From Desmodesmus armatus (lineage: Eukaryota; Chlorophyta; Chlorophyceae; Sphaeropleales; Scenedesmaceae), in contig VIIQ02000657.1 of the NCBI GenBank assembly GCA_007449985.2, forward strand, positions 62,001 to 126,000: a stretch of 64,000 nucleotides of DNA. Direction: 5' to 3'. Below, piece after piece: positions 36,101 through 48,500 of this stretch. The notes under the pieces were generated by a model. The model saw only the letters and a program-made list of their open reading frames with translations, ran no database searches and was not told the DNA's origin. The translations under genes and the position numbers were made by a program. The first letter of the stretch is position 1, and each line of letters starts with the position of its first letter.

Positions 36101-38143
36101 ACAGCGTCTGGTGATGTGTCGGCCGCAGGACCCAAGCTCTCGGCAGGTGACCTCCTCAAGCCTTTTGTGGTGTACTTGCAGGTAATGTTCTTAGAAGGAA
36201 GTCCCTGTTGTGCATGGCTGAATCTCACACAGCATGACAGTGTGCAAAGCTATCCCAACGGCTAAGTTCATGCATGATGCGTCAACAGCTACAACATACA
36301 CGCAGGTGACAGGTTGGCTGCAATGTGAGTTGATGAAGAGCGCAGGTGTCCGACACCTGTTGATGATCAACATGCTTGCAGACAAATGATAGGGTTGCTG
36401 ACACTACTATTTGGACCTGCTGCGCAGTGGATGCTGGTGGTTGCAACTGTCAACCTGGAGTGGCCTGCTTTCCTATTCAACGGCTTCAGCGCACTGGGCT
36501 GGCTGTTCTCTGTCAGCGGCACATCAACAGGTGACTGGTTTGGCAACTCTGGTGTGCTGTGGGCGACCCCAACCTGTTCAATAGCTATGCACCTGCGTGG
36601 GGGCGGCATTGTCAGCAGTCGTGTGGCATAACCGGGGGCTGAGCAGCGCTCGGTCGCAGGTGGGGCGGGGTCGCCCTCACTGCACGGGCTCTTCTGCTGA
36701 AGTTGTTGAGATTGCGGTGTGTTGCTGCTGCCCGCTGCCTGCAGGTCTGGACTGCGTCCTGGCACAGGGCAACAGCAGCCTCGCGTTGCCTGTGCAGAAG
36801 GTCCTGTTCAGCCTCCTGATGCCCATCGCAATATTACTGCTGTTGTTTGCCATTGAGGTTGCTCTGGCCTTTGTTCGGCAGCTCTTTCATAAACGCAGGC
36901 AACAGCAACGACAACTGCCAACTCGGGCCGCCCGCCGCTCTGCCGTTGCGTTGGGCAGTGAGTTGCCAGCAGGCGTCATCGCTCAGACAGCTATCGTCTT
37001 GGCTTTTTTCTTTCTTCCGTCCCTGCTCAGGACTGCATACGGGCTCTTCGCCTGCACGCAGCTCGATGTTGCGACGCCGACCGAGGGCACATTCTTTCAG
37101 TTCAACGCTGTCGGACGCTTCTGGTTAATGGACACAGATCAACAGTGCTTTGAAGGATATCATCGCGTTTGGTCCCTTGCTCTTGGTATCCCCCTGCTCA
37201 CGCTGCTGTGTGCAGTGCCTGTGGGTGTGATGGTGTTTCTGTGGCGGCATCGCGACAACCTGCAGGAGCCTTACTACCTGCAGCATTATGGCTTTCTGTA
37301 CACGTCCTACAAGCCCAGCAGGTGCTGGTGGGAAGGTGCTTTGGCTCTGCAGGTGAGTTGGTTGGTCATCACTGACTTGTGATGGGCATGGAAGGCTTCC
37401 AGGCAGTGCTGCATGTGTGTGCTGCGCAAGTAGATGCACAGCGCTCTTGCGGCAAGACGTAGGTGGCAATTGACGTGCCGACAGCCAGCGATCCTTAGCT
37501 GCGGCTTTCAGCCTTTTGATCTGGTGCTATGGTTGGGTGCTCTGTTTTCAGTGATGCTGGTCATCCAACAAAGCGGGCATGCTGTGCCGCAAGCTGTCGT
37601 GCCGGTGCAATCGTATGTCTTGTGCACCGTACCTTGTATGTTGCCACTGCTGAACACCATGCTGCCGCTGCTGCTGCTGCTGTTGCTGCTGCCGACACCA
37701 TGCACTTACAGACCTGTGCAGTAGTGGCCATCGGCGTGTTTGGCGCAACTCTGGGTGCCGCCTACCAGTGCATCCTACTCTCAGCTGCCTTTGGCATCTC
37801 ACTGCTGCTGCTGGCGGTCTTCAAACCCTACCACCATGCCGCTGCCAACACAGTGGGCGCACAGAGCCTCGCCTGCCTGATGCTTACTGCACAAGGTGCC
37901 TTGGTCTTCAGTATGTTGGCTATCACCGGCTCTGATGCAACGGCTGGTGCTGCTGCAGCTGCAGCCACTGGCGTTGGGGCAGTAGTGCTTGCAATCAACC
38001 TGGTGTTTGTGGGGTCTGTGATGTGGCGCGTGCTGCGCGCTGTGGAGTGGGATGTGGCGGCCAAGGCGGCGGCAAACATTGGAGCAATGGTGCGCAAGTT
38101 TGGCCAGCGCCATGCTAGGGGTCGCAGCGGCCTGCCCGGCTGA
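30156..38143 (+). CDS. Paralog C: diverged beta-helix / Cys-rich / multi-span membrane protein with a frameshift in exon 11
   Basis: Exons: 30156-30611, 31156-31360, 31567-31720, 31917-32002, 32416-32617, 32965-33013, 33258-33334, 33762-33921, 34424-34619, 34942-35101, 35504-36181, 36428-36530, 36745-37352, 37712-38143. An alternative in-frame ATG is at 30183. The architecture is that of A and B: hydrophobic signal IRLLIATLFLANIVAGQ, beta-helix rungs (e.g. GSADVTISDGNFSDNW), cysteine module CNTCPKGSFTLQQEATECKPC, GRCSKGYG cluster, and the multi-span end with QHYGFLYTSYKPSRCWWEG. An extra intron (36531-36744) splits A's exon 12 at the GLDC position; B's extra intron is absent. Exon 11 is 678 nt where phase demands 679. 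The frame changes between LLYQ and NATQAAF (about 35555-35583), giving an early TAG near 35600. Either a recent loss of function or a base error; everything after it is intact. Confidence 0.8.
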
Positions 38144-39120
38144 CCCAGGTGTATGCCTGGATGATCGTCAGCTATAGGGGCCTTTCTCCAACACAGTTTC
38201 ACCGTTTTGTAGAGCCTTGAAAGCCTTGGTTTTGTGTGCTCGCCGTGTTGTCTGCACTGACGGCTTGGGGCGGCTGTCCGCTCACGCTGCCCAGCGCCCC
38301 GTGACATTGTTGTTTGTGCCATCAAGCTTCAGCTGCTGCCGGCTTTTCATGCTGTGTACTGCAGCACACAGCTGGCCGCCTGTGAGCTTGACCGTTGTGT
38401 TGACATTCTGAGCCTTCAGTCCCGTGCACATATTGTTGTTTTGGGAAGGCGGCACATGAGCGTGTTTGATGCTGGTTGCCAGCAAACCGAGGACTGATGG
38501 AGACGGGGACGACTGCTTGTCTGCGTTTGTTTGATTATGGCTGTACTTATGAGTAATGCAGATTGAGATGACTGCCTGTCTCCGCTGGAGGGATGTGGGT
38601 TTGTAGCTGCTAGCCGCACGTCTTTGCTTTTCCTTTTGCTGGTTGTACTTGCGGCCGCCTGTTGCAGTGTTTGGGAGGCTCTGATAGCTCTCACTCCGTG
38701 GCCGGCTGCAGGAACATTTCATCTGTGCTTGACCCTTTTGCTGTCTTGGGCCCCAAGGCAACGGGTTCTTTGCCGCACAGCTGCATTGCCCAAGATTCAT
38801 CTTAGGCACCTCTCATAAATTCGCGTCAACTATTTGGCCATTGAGCCGCCTTGCAAATTGCCAAAAGCAACAGTGCCGACGCCACACGATACGCAACAGT
38901 GCGCAGACTGCCTTTCTCAGCAGCCATACTGCCCCAACAATGCTGCCACAGTGACACAAACCTGCCGCACACACAACCCTACATTGAGTGACGCAGTGCG
39001 TGGCAGATGCGCCCAGTTCATCCCGCAGTGACAAAACCATACTCAATACTGTACAGATCCCCCAAAACAAAACAAACAAAATTCCAGGGCTTTGCAACAG
39101 GGCAGAGCATGTCCCAGACC
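38144..39120. other. Convergent 3' intergenic region between gene C and the dioxygenase gene
   Basis: No supported gene; ORFs are shadows. It must hold the 3'UTRs of both converging genes. A PolyA-like AAAACAAAACAAACAAA stretch lies at 39063-39080. I found no clear TGTAA in the expected position for either gene. Confidence 0.5.
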
Positions 39121-42100
39121 CTAGCCGTACACCACAGGCAGCTGCGGGTGGCGTGCAACACCACCATCCGGCACCTCTTTCAACCAGCTGCCGTAGCTCT
39201 CTGCATCCTCGTCATGCAACATGCCTTTGTGCACGGAAGGGTCACTCTTCCGTGCTAACAACCGGGCCCCGTCAGCAAAGAAACAGACCGCAAGCGCCAG
39301 GCGGGGTTGGGTTTTGGGTGGCTGGGGTGCTGCTGCATGCAGACACCAGCCGTGGTGCCAACTGACATCTCCTAGAGCCATTGGACCTGCACAACAGATT
39401 TACGGCATCAGCACAGCAACACCCTGACTGCTGAAGAGATTGGCAGGGCATGGTTGGAAGTGCAGCGGCACCATGACTGTTGGCATGGCATGCAGGGGGC
39501 TCTGGGGGGGGGGTGAGAGGGGCGCAGCACGGTCCGTACGTACTGCGTGACACATCCAACAAAGTCCAAGTGGCTGTACACATGTGCTGTAAACGCCGAG
39601 ATGTGGACATGTTGCTCTCCCAAACGGCAATCTTGGCCCAAGCGAGCGACCGCAGGGGTTTCAGGACTCCTGCATGGACCTTTTGCAGTACATCAAGGCA
39701 GGCCATGCAGTCAGCACCCTTTCCTGCAGCTGCACTCCTACATTCTGTAGCTGCACTCCTACATTTTGTACCTGCACTCCTACAAGCCTATGTCACCTTC
39801 TGCCAGGTGGCTCACCTGTGTCCTGCAGCTGATAGCCACGGTCTGATAGGTCCCGTGCTTGAAGGTCGTGCCAGAACGGCAGCGCAAAGTCACGATGGCT
39901 GCCAACTGCAAACACCAGCCTGCAGCCAACACAGAGCACGCATGGTGTGATAGAAGATGTGTGACAACAGATAAGATCCCACACAAAACAACATGCAACA
40001 AAAGCGGGTGATATACTCCAGTAGCAATGTTGTCGGCTGCGATGCGAAGAGACAGCATTTGCTGCACAGAACCACATAACCAGCAAAAGCCAACAAGCAG
40101 GGCCTCCCAAGTGAAGCGCTGTGCTGACCTTACCCGCTGTCCCGCTCCCCTGCCTGCACCGGCCGCAACGGTATCCATGCAGTCACAAAGTCGTTTGTGT
40201 CAAGAGGGGCCATCCGCAGGTCACTGTGCCAGTTGGTCTCAGCATACCCAGGCTCCTTCAGGAACACACAATCCTGCACACAACACACAGGACCATATGC
40301 ATGCTGTTGCTGCTGCAGCTCGACAAGGTGGCTGGCCATGGCCCTGTCTACAGTGCCCTGTGCTGCCTATTTCACTCATGTATGTATCCTCTCTGTCAAC
40401 ACATATGTCTAGAGTGTCTGTGAGGCCGTGGATGGCATAAACGTGGTAACCATGGTGTGTATCTGAATGCTGCCCACACTCCACCCCGCCCTCTGCCTCT
40501 TTCAACGGTGGGCCACGCTGTCAATGCGGCTGGTGATGGGAGGGTGTGCCTCTTGCATCCTTGCTCACTCACACACTACAGCCATGTCCTGCTCGCTTGT
40601 CAAACGCTGCTATGCTGCTGCCAACTGGTATCTTTACTGGATTGCACCGAAGTGCATTGTGCATAAGTGTACCGTACTTACATGTACAATATTGTACTGT
40701 ACTTATTGTACCGTACTGTACTTACGGTACCATACTGTACTGTACTTATTGTACCATACTGTACCAATTGCACTGGCTCACCTGATACAGCCAGACCCTT
40801 CGCGCTCCCAACAGCTGCGCTGCCGTCCCTGCCAGCTGTGTGTCCCGCACTTGCTGTGCTGCCCCGTATAATACACCCCCCCCCCAATTTATAATACAGC
40901 ACTACAATAATGTAGTGCTGTACTGTACGGTAAGTACAGTATAAGGTTCACTGGCTCACCTGGTAAAGCCGGACCCTCCTCGCTCCCAACAGCTGCGCAG
41001 CCGTCCCTGCCAGCTGCGACTCCCGCACCAGCTGCTGTAGGGCTGGCTGGCTGCGGTGCAGGTTGAAAAACTGCAGGAACCCCAGTTCGCTGCTGCCTTG
41101 TGATGCGATCAGCTGCAGGGCCTGCTGCGGGGATGTGATGCTGTCGAGTTTGGCGGCCACCTCTGGGGGACATAGCACACGCACCCTGCAGTACGGTCGT
41201 GTGGGCGGCATTATGAGAAGCAGAGTAGGGATGAGGAGTTGAATACTTCCCAGGTGTGTTTGGCTGCCTGTAAAGCCATCACCTGCTTGATGCTCCCCCC
41301 CCCCACACACACACATCGCTGCGCTGAAGTGCGCCCCATGACTTTGGTAGTCATGGGTAAGGTTTGATGAGGCCTTGCGCAGGCATTAGCTGGCGATAGA
41401 CAAGCAGCAGATGGCTTCAGAAACGTCTAGCAACATGCAGCCCTTGGCAGGTTGATGCTGGTGATGTTGCCCTCCTGGTGCAGATGCCGGCACCTGGCTG
41501 CCAATGGCTGCGCTGCTACGATGTACAGCAGCGGGATGAGGGGCCTGACCTGTGGGCAGTCAGAGGAGATAACAAACACCCTGCTGCTCAGGCCGCTGTG
41601 GAAGACAATCTGACCCATGCCGGGACAGGCTATACTTCAACGGCGGCCCCAACAGGAGGGTGTTTGACATCCCCACCGGCTGCGCACAGAGCAGCCACCT
41701 GAGCCCAATGGCACTGTGACAAAGAGTGCCAGCTGTTGCCAATGCAATTCTCAAATGGGGCTCCATACCCCCCCCCCCCCCCACACACACACACACAAGA
41801 ACAGCCCACCACACCTGTGTTTCAAGGCCTGCAGCCGCTGCTGCTGAATAGTCGCCTTCACACACTCCTTCACTGGCTGGAGGTGCTCAGGCTGCAGCAG
41901 CCCTTTGGTCACGCAGAAGCCTTTGCGCTCATACTCCAGCAGAAACTGAGCTGAGAGCTTCCTGTGGGTATCTGCGTTGCTGTTGCTGCTGGTTGGGCGG
42001 GCTTGCTTGGTAGGCCTCCTGCTAGATGGGTTACCTGAAGCTCGTATTTGCTTCGTTCGTGAGCGTGGGCTGACCACTTGTGACTGTGGCCCACCAGCTG

Positions 42101-42269
42101 CTGCGGACGTGCTGCCAGACATGCTCTGCTGCTTCAGTGGCAGCAGCACTGATGCTGTGGTGTGGCAAGTGTGTGTTTCTGTGCTGCCAATTGTATCAAT
42201 TGTGCGTGTAGTTGCTTTGACAGGAGTGTATGGGACATCCCCAGAAATGACAGGTGTTGCAACTGCCAT
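39121..42269 (-). CDS. Phytanoyl-CoA dioxygenase (PhyH)-family protein, Fe(II)/2-oxoglutarate oxygenase (5 exons, 396 aa)
   Basis: Exons in coding order: 42269-41815, 41185-40960, 40273-40134, 39919-39816, 39386-39121; phases join without a break. The first ~85 residues are Ser/Gln/Thr-rich and poorly structured, possibly a targeting or disordered region. The PhyH fold begins at FLLEYERKGFCVTKGLLQ. Iron ligands are visible: NWHSDL gives His243 and Asp245, and WCLHAAAPQ gives the distal His325. Arg337 (QPRLALAV) is the expected 2-oxoglutarate contact. The segment RMAPLDTNDFVTAWIPL matches the conserved core after HxD. The family hydroxylates acyl-CoA or other small substrates; the substrate is not deducible here. 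The gene is divergent from SRP72. The open segment at 41427-41618 in intron 1 is not needed to join exons. A decayed copy of the exon 2 end lies in intron 2. Confidence 0.88.
40667..40775 (+). repeat. GTAC/ACTGTACTTATTGTACC-type simple repeat
   Basis: About 110 bases of degenerate GTAC, TGTACTTA and CCATACTGTACC units in intron 2 of the dioxygenase gene. A shorter related stretch lies at 40905-40942. The repeated GTAC core makes it highly self-complementary. Confidence 0.85.
40772..40865 (-). repeat. Duplicated 3' end of dioxygenase exon 2, with splice donor
   Basis: The last ~90 coding bases of exon 2 and its GTGAGCC donor (40955-41045) recur at 40772-40865. The copy would encode QLAGTAAQLLGARRVWLYQ against QLAGTAAQLLGARRVRLYQ in the real exon. 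It lacks a matching acceptor, so it is probably a decoy donor region rather than an alternative exon. Confidence 0.85.
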
Positions 42270-42512
42270 GTACCCGCGGGGCAGCACGGAGGCAGGTTCT
42301 GCATGTGTTGTGTTTATCAGCCCTCACAACTGTATCTCTCAGCCCAAAACAAGGGGTAGGCCCGTCCTTCGCTGTGTGTGGGGAGTGTCTGATCTCAGCC
42401 GGAGAGACCAACTTGCAAGCACTCAACCGAAATGCAGTAGCTCTTTGGTCTTTCGCGTATATTGGTGTGACAAAAATCAGCAGATAGCTGATCAGCCACA
42501 GGGCGCAGCACG
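42270..42512. promoter_or_regulatory. Probable bidirectional promoter between dioxygenase and SRP72
   Basis: Only 243 bp separate the divergent start codons, so both 5'UTRs and core promoters must lie here or overlap the genes. No TATA-like box is obvious. The dioxygenase frame stays open past its ATG to about 42287 without another ATG. Confidence 0.6.
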
Positions 42513-45500
42513 ATGGCCAACAAGGAGGAGCAGCTGGAGCAGCTGTTTGAGAAGTTGCACCAACTGATTGCGCAGCAAAGTCATGGCAAGGTCGTCAAAG
42601 CGGCAGACCAAGGTATGCAAAGGGTTGGTGCAACGCTGTGGGACCCTTCAAAGAGCCTGCAACAGCCCTGTGCAGGCTCTTTGAACTGCCGCGAGTCCAA
42701 TGTCACACAGCAGCAGTTGGTGCTTGTTGTGCTGCAGACCAAACTGCCAGCAGCAACTGTCATGCGGCAATCTCTTGTGTACTCCGCTGCTGCACCTTGC
42801 TCTGTTCTACTTGCAGTCCTCAAGCTAGCCCCAAGCGATGCAGATGCTCTGGCATGCAAGGCAGTGGCACTACTGCAGCTGCAGGAGTATGCAGATGCAG
42901 ATAAGGTGCTGCAGCATAAGGGACTGCAAGGCAAGATGCCTTTGGAACGGGTGAGTAGTAGATTCTTACAGCTACTCAGTGCCTGAGCTGGTGGCCAGGA
43001 CAGGGCTTGCAAGCATCTCTGGGTGGTGCAGCAGACGGTGGCTGGATTGGTATCAAGCCACATGCACCACCCACTGCTAGTGCCACACAACTGGCAGTAC
43101 GGAGCTATGACCACTGCATTTGTCAGTGGTAGTGTCACAGCAGTTCAGCGCTGGAAGCTGTGCAATTTGAGTGCAAGTGTGCCAGGCTGGCATTGAACCT
43201 TGGCTGGGGCAATAGCTGCCACCGCCGCTTGCCACCCACCAGGATCCCGTCCCGCGGGGCGTCTGCAAGCAAGGCAAGCTTTTGCCCAACTCATTTCAGC
43301 ACGCTTGCAAGTTGCAATGAATGTCAGTGTGTTCAGCAAACTGCATGTGCATGCTGTTGTGCAACCAGCCTGACACACGCCAAAGGCATAGCCCTTCAGT
43401 TTTGTCCTGTGAAGCAGTGCGCTGTGCTGTTGTGATGGCTGCTGGATTGCAGGCTTATTGCTGTTACAGGCTGGGTCGATTTGAGGAGGTGAGTGGATTT
43501 GGAACAGGCTCTGCTTGGGTAGAGTGAAGTGCCTGCAGGCTGTTGTAGTGCCCTGTTGTTGACCCTAGCATCGGTCATCCCCGTCCAACACCCCAGGCAG
43601 TGGGTCTGTGTGCCTGCAGCTGGACGGCGTCCTGGCTCGTGTTGCAGTTGTTGGGCTTTGGGCCTGCACATTGCGTGTGTATGACCCCTACCACCCCGTC
43701 GTTGACTGGTTCCTGTGTGCATGTTGTGCTTGTGCCTGCTATCCATGTAGCCTCAAGTGCTGTACAGCACATGCGTGCCTATTGGGTTCGCTCCTGCAGT
43801 TCTTGAAAGCAATCCTGTGTCCCTGTTGGCTCTGTTGCTGGTGCAGTCCCTGAAGCTGCTTGCTGCTGTGTCAGAGGATCAGGCCTCTGCTGCGCTGCAG
43901 CTGGCAGCCCAGGTCAACTTCAGGCTGGACAAGGGCCAGGCTAGCGCTGATGCCTACGACCAACTCAAGGCGGCAGGGCAGGTATGCAGTCAAGTTTGAA
44001 GAGTTGGTTGCTATGTGCACTCGCACGGTTACACAGGAGCCATGGGCTACAAAGGGAAAGCAGCTGGGGTGCGCAGCTGTTGCTGCGGCCAGCAGCGGAT
44101 TAGGTATCAGCCCTGCAGTTGCCAAGGTAGGGGCAGGCCAGCGTCAACGCACATAAACATTTGCTTTTGGGCGGCAGGGTAGGTATGCAGATTGAGGCTG
44201 GCACCAACTTATACTACTGTGTCAATTATGACGCAGCAGACGCTGCGGACCCAAATGCTGCAGTCCCCAGATTCAACACACACTCAACTACCTTGACCTT
44301 TCCGTACTGCTGGATCCTGCAGGTGTCCAGCATCGAGCAGAAGACAAACTTCCTGGCTGCTTACGTCTCGGCCGGCCTGTCAGCTCAGCTGCCGCAGCTG
44401 ATGAGCCAGCTGGGGATCAAGCCGCGTGACAGCTTTGAGGTTGGGTTCAACAGGGCCACTGGCCTGGCAGCAACGGGCGACATGGAGGCAGCAGAGACAG
44501 CAGTCAAGGCAGCATACAAGCAGGGTGAGGGCAAGGGGTTGGTGGGGTGTGTGTGTTGGGTGCGGCGTGGGTGTGGAATGAAAGATATGTGCGGGTGTGT
44601 GGGGGGAGGAGGTGGGGGGTGGTTGGCGGAAGCTGTTTGCGGTGTATGGCTGCAACGAGTTGTGGTTGATAGCTTAGAGGTGGGTACGACAGGGCTGGGA
44701 GGATGTCGGCTGCGGGAGACATGGCGGCAGCAGTCAAGGCAGCATACAAGCAGGGTGAGGGCACGGGGGTGAAGGGCATGGTCGTGGATGAGGGATGTGT
44801 GCATTTGCAGGGGGGTTGCTCTTGTTCTCTCTTTCTAACTCTCTGTTTTTTCTCTTTGAATCTCTCTCTTTTCCCTGCAGGTGAAGAGACCCTGCTTCAT
44901 TTTGAGATGACAGAGGAGCCCGTGTGCCGCCTCCCTCCCCATGCCCTTACGCACACGCTGTGCTGTGCTTTGCACCTTGCGACACTCTTTCAAGTTTTTT
45001 TTTCAACCCTGTTTTTGTTGAACCCTCTCTGCAGGTGAGGAGACGCTGCTTGATGATGAGATGACAGAAGAGGAGGTCCTGGGCGAGCTGGCCCCCCTGA
45101 CCGTGCTGCTGGCCTACGCCATGATCAGCACAGGCCGGTCAGACGATGCGGTGGAAAGGCTGCAGCCAATCATTGCAGGAGAGCTGCCGCAGCGGGAGGT
45201 GGCGGCGATCGCGGCGAACAACTGGGCGGTCGCATGCTTCAATACAGGTGGGCCGGTCGAGCCAGGGCACTTGAGTGTGCTGTCAACGTGGTTACACACA
45301 TAAACAGCGGAAAAGCTTTCGGCACCATGCTGGGTGTTGTCCGCACACTCACATATGCTTGGCTGCGGGGGTTCACACTTGCAGGCTTGCAGCACCAGGG
45401 CTTCCGGTACCCTGCTAGTCTTGGGTGGCACACTCACACATGATTGGCTGCTGTGCTTCATACTTGCAGACACACAGCAGAAGGGGTTCTTTGGCCGCAG

Positions 45501-48500
45501 CCTGCGCAAGCTGGAGTCTCTGTTGGACAAGGGCAGCAACAGCCCACTGGCCTTGGACCCAGACCTGGCCAGCAGGCTCAACAGCGAGCAGATCCAGCTG
45601 CTGCACCTCAACAGGGCGCTGCTGTACTACCTGTCAGGTAGGTGTTGTATGTGCTTTGCGTAGCGTTGGCGTGCGCAACTGTGTGTTGGGGTTGAATGGG
45701 ATGTAGCTGTCTTGAAGCAGCCTGCTTTGACCCAGCTGCTGCACTTGAACAGAGCGTTGCTGCACTACCTGTCAGGTGTGTACCATGCGGCAGGGGTAGT
45801 GCTGGCGTGGTCAACTGTTTTTTGTAGTTGCATTCAGCATGGCGTTTGATGCTGTGTAGACCCACAGTCTAGCGCTGGCAGTTGTGGTGCCCTGTTGGTA
45901 GCAACACAGCCCATGCCATGTGGGTGTAATGCAAGCAGCATATGCGGTCAGTTCCTGTACATTGGACGGTGCTGGGTTGTGAGGGCTGGAGTGTACATCC
46001 CCCCCCCCCCCCCATGAGCCCCTGGCTGCCTTGCGGGTAGCACGGCTGTGCCGTAACAAACACCTGAACGGACTTTGTGTTGCAGGCAAGCTTGACCTAG
46101 CTCAGGATCTGGCAGGCCACCTGGCAGGAGCTTACCCAGACAACCCCAGTGTGAACATGCTGCGGGCGGTGCTGCTGGCAAAGTCAGGCAAGGTGAGGGG
46201 TGTCGGTACAGGGGAGCGATGCATAATTGGACTCGCAAGAGCAAATATCGGAGTTTTTGGGGGGAGTTTGGCGAGATGCCTGTATTGCACACATGATATG
46301 GTTGCTACTGTACCCTAACAAGGGGCAGGTATGATTCCAACATTCCGGCAAGTCACAGAGTTGTCACAGGGTGGAAGCAAGACTAGGCGGCCACACCTTC
46401 AGCCTGCGGCACTGTGCTCAGTATCGACACAGGTTGCCAGTGCAGCTCTTGGTGCTGTCACAAATGTTACCACACTCTCAAGGAAGCCCGGACATCTCAA
46501 CTAGCCGTGTCCCTGCGTCCTGCCTGCAGGCCGCAGAAGCGGATGCACTGCTGACCAAGGTGGCCCCAGCAGCCGGTGCCTCGTCTGTTGATGCTGCGCG
46601 GCCCACGCTGCTGCGCGCGCAGCTGGCGCTGGAGGCTGGCAACGTGTCTGCTGCTCTGGGCCTGATGCAGCAGGGCCTGCCGCAGGAGCTGCGCATGAGG
46701 CCGGCAGTGGTGGCCACACGTGTGGCGCTGCTGGAGCAGGTGGGTTGCGCTGTTGTACTTGTGGCGGCAGCAGCAGAGCATGCAAAAAACACAGTTGATA
46801 TCAACATATGACCTTACCCTTTGCTTGCTGCTGTCGCGCAGACGGGTGATGCGGCTGGCTGCCAGCAGCTGCTGCAGTCAGCTCTGCAGCACTGGCAGTC
46901 TGAGGTGTCTGCACGGCCCCGTGACCCTGCTGCAGCAGCAGGAGTCAGCTGGTGCCTGCAGCGGCTGGTGGCACTCAAGGTGGCAGAGGTGGGTGGGCTG
47001 CCTGTGGAGGCAATCAGTACTTGGATGTTACACAGAACATTGCCCGTTTGGGGAGCCAACAAAAGGCATTGGGCAAAAGCAACTCTGAACCGAAACAAAG
47101 TGACTGACCGCACCAACCGTCCTTTCCTTGAGGGCATCATTGAGGTAGCGGATGGGCATTGTCTTGCTGCTCAACACATGAGTCTTGTGAGCTGCATTGT
47201 GGAGGGTGTCATCAAGCAGTGCTCAAGAACTGTTGGCGCAAACGACATGGATGTCCGCAGGTTTGGCGGTACTCTTCTGTACTGTAGGGCAAGCCAGAAT
47301 TGCTTTTGTCCTGTGCTGTCTTACTCACAGTATCACTTACTTCCTGCAGGGCAATGCGTCAGAGGCGATGCAGCTGTACCTGCAGCTCAGTAAGCTGGGC
47401 CCAGCAGCAGGCACCACCAGCAGCGCAGCACTGGCCAAGCTGGCCCGTGCTGCTGCAGCAGCAGACGATGCAGGCGCCATACAGGTGCTGCAGAAGCAAC
47501 TGCCAGGTGAGTGTTGCACTCACGCCTGTGGATAGGTTTGCGTGTGGGAAGCAGGGTTGGTTTTTGGGCGCAGGGTGTGGCATTGCTTGACTGTCCTGTT
47601 GTACGCTTTCACACCAAAGGTTCCCTGTGATGCAGGCGTCGGCTCTCAGTGATGATGTTTGACTCGTGGCAAAGATTCCAGCCCTTCAATGTAGTAGGAT
47701 ATAGCAGCATCGGCGCAGTGTTCCATGATGTGTGGTGCACAACATCAGTCGCATGTGCACCAAGATTGGTGGGATTGCATGCGTGCCCTCATGCCTGCCT
47801 GCCTGCTGTGCAGCTGCGTATGCCAAGCTGGGTCAGGGTCTGGACCTGGATGCTCTGGAGGCAGCAGCCACAGCCATTGGCAGCAGCAGCAGGAGGCGGG
47901 ACGAGGCCAGCAAGAAGAGAGACGCAGAGGACGCAGGCGACGGCCAACCAAAGGTGCGCCAGTGACCCAGGGATGGGGGGGGGGAGGGGGGGGGGGGGGG
48001 GAGGACAATGGCTGGGCCTTCAAGATAGAGTTTTGCTGCAGCCAGCAATCAAAAAATTGGACGGCAACTCCTGGGCACTGCAACAGTCCAGAGAGGCGCT
48101 GAGGGCTGTCGCATCAACACTGCACGGCAGCCTTACTGTGGGTCTCATCATCATCATTACACGTGTTTCCGGCCAGGTTCATTGTGCATGCAGCAAGCTG
48201 CAAGCAGCAAATCGACCTTGGTGCAAGACAAGCAAGACACCACCAGGCGACCAGTGACCTAGGACACTAGAAAGCCTGTGCCAGTTACGGCCACAACGCA
48301 GGCATACAAAGGGCATAAAAGCAGCAGCGCTGAAATGGGCTGCTGACGACCACCCCAAACATGCTGCTGTGTGGTTTCACTACCAAACTACTGTATTGGT
48401 ATTCCCAAGGACCTGTGGTCAGCAAGTCGCTCGAGTGCCCCAAGCAAGCACTAGGCGTAGCTGTGGGTCTGTACCTGTCAATTGCATCTGCTGCTGCATC

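Noticed and set aside
41427..41618. Possible extra dioxygenase exon (VFVISSDCPQ region)
   Set aside because: Exons 1 and 2 already join in phase to give a continuous PhyH protein; inserting it is not required and its upstream acceptor frame hits a stop.
43800..43846. Earlier acceptor for SRP72 exon 4
   Set aside because: Phase 0 from exon 3 would meet a TGA; the acceptor at 43847 keeps the frame.
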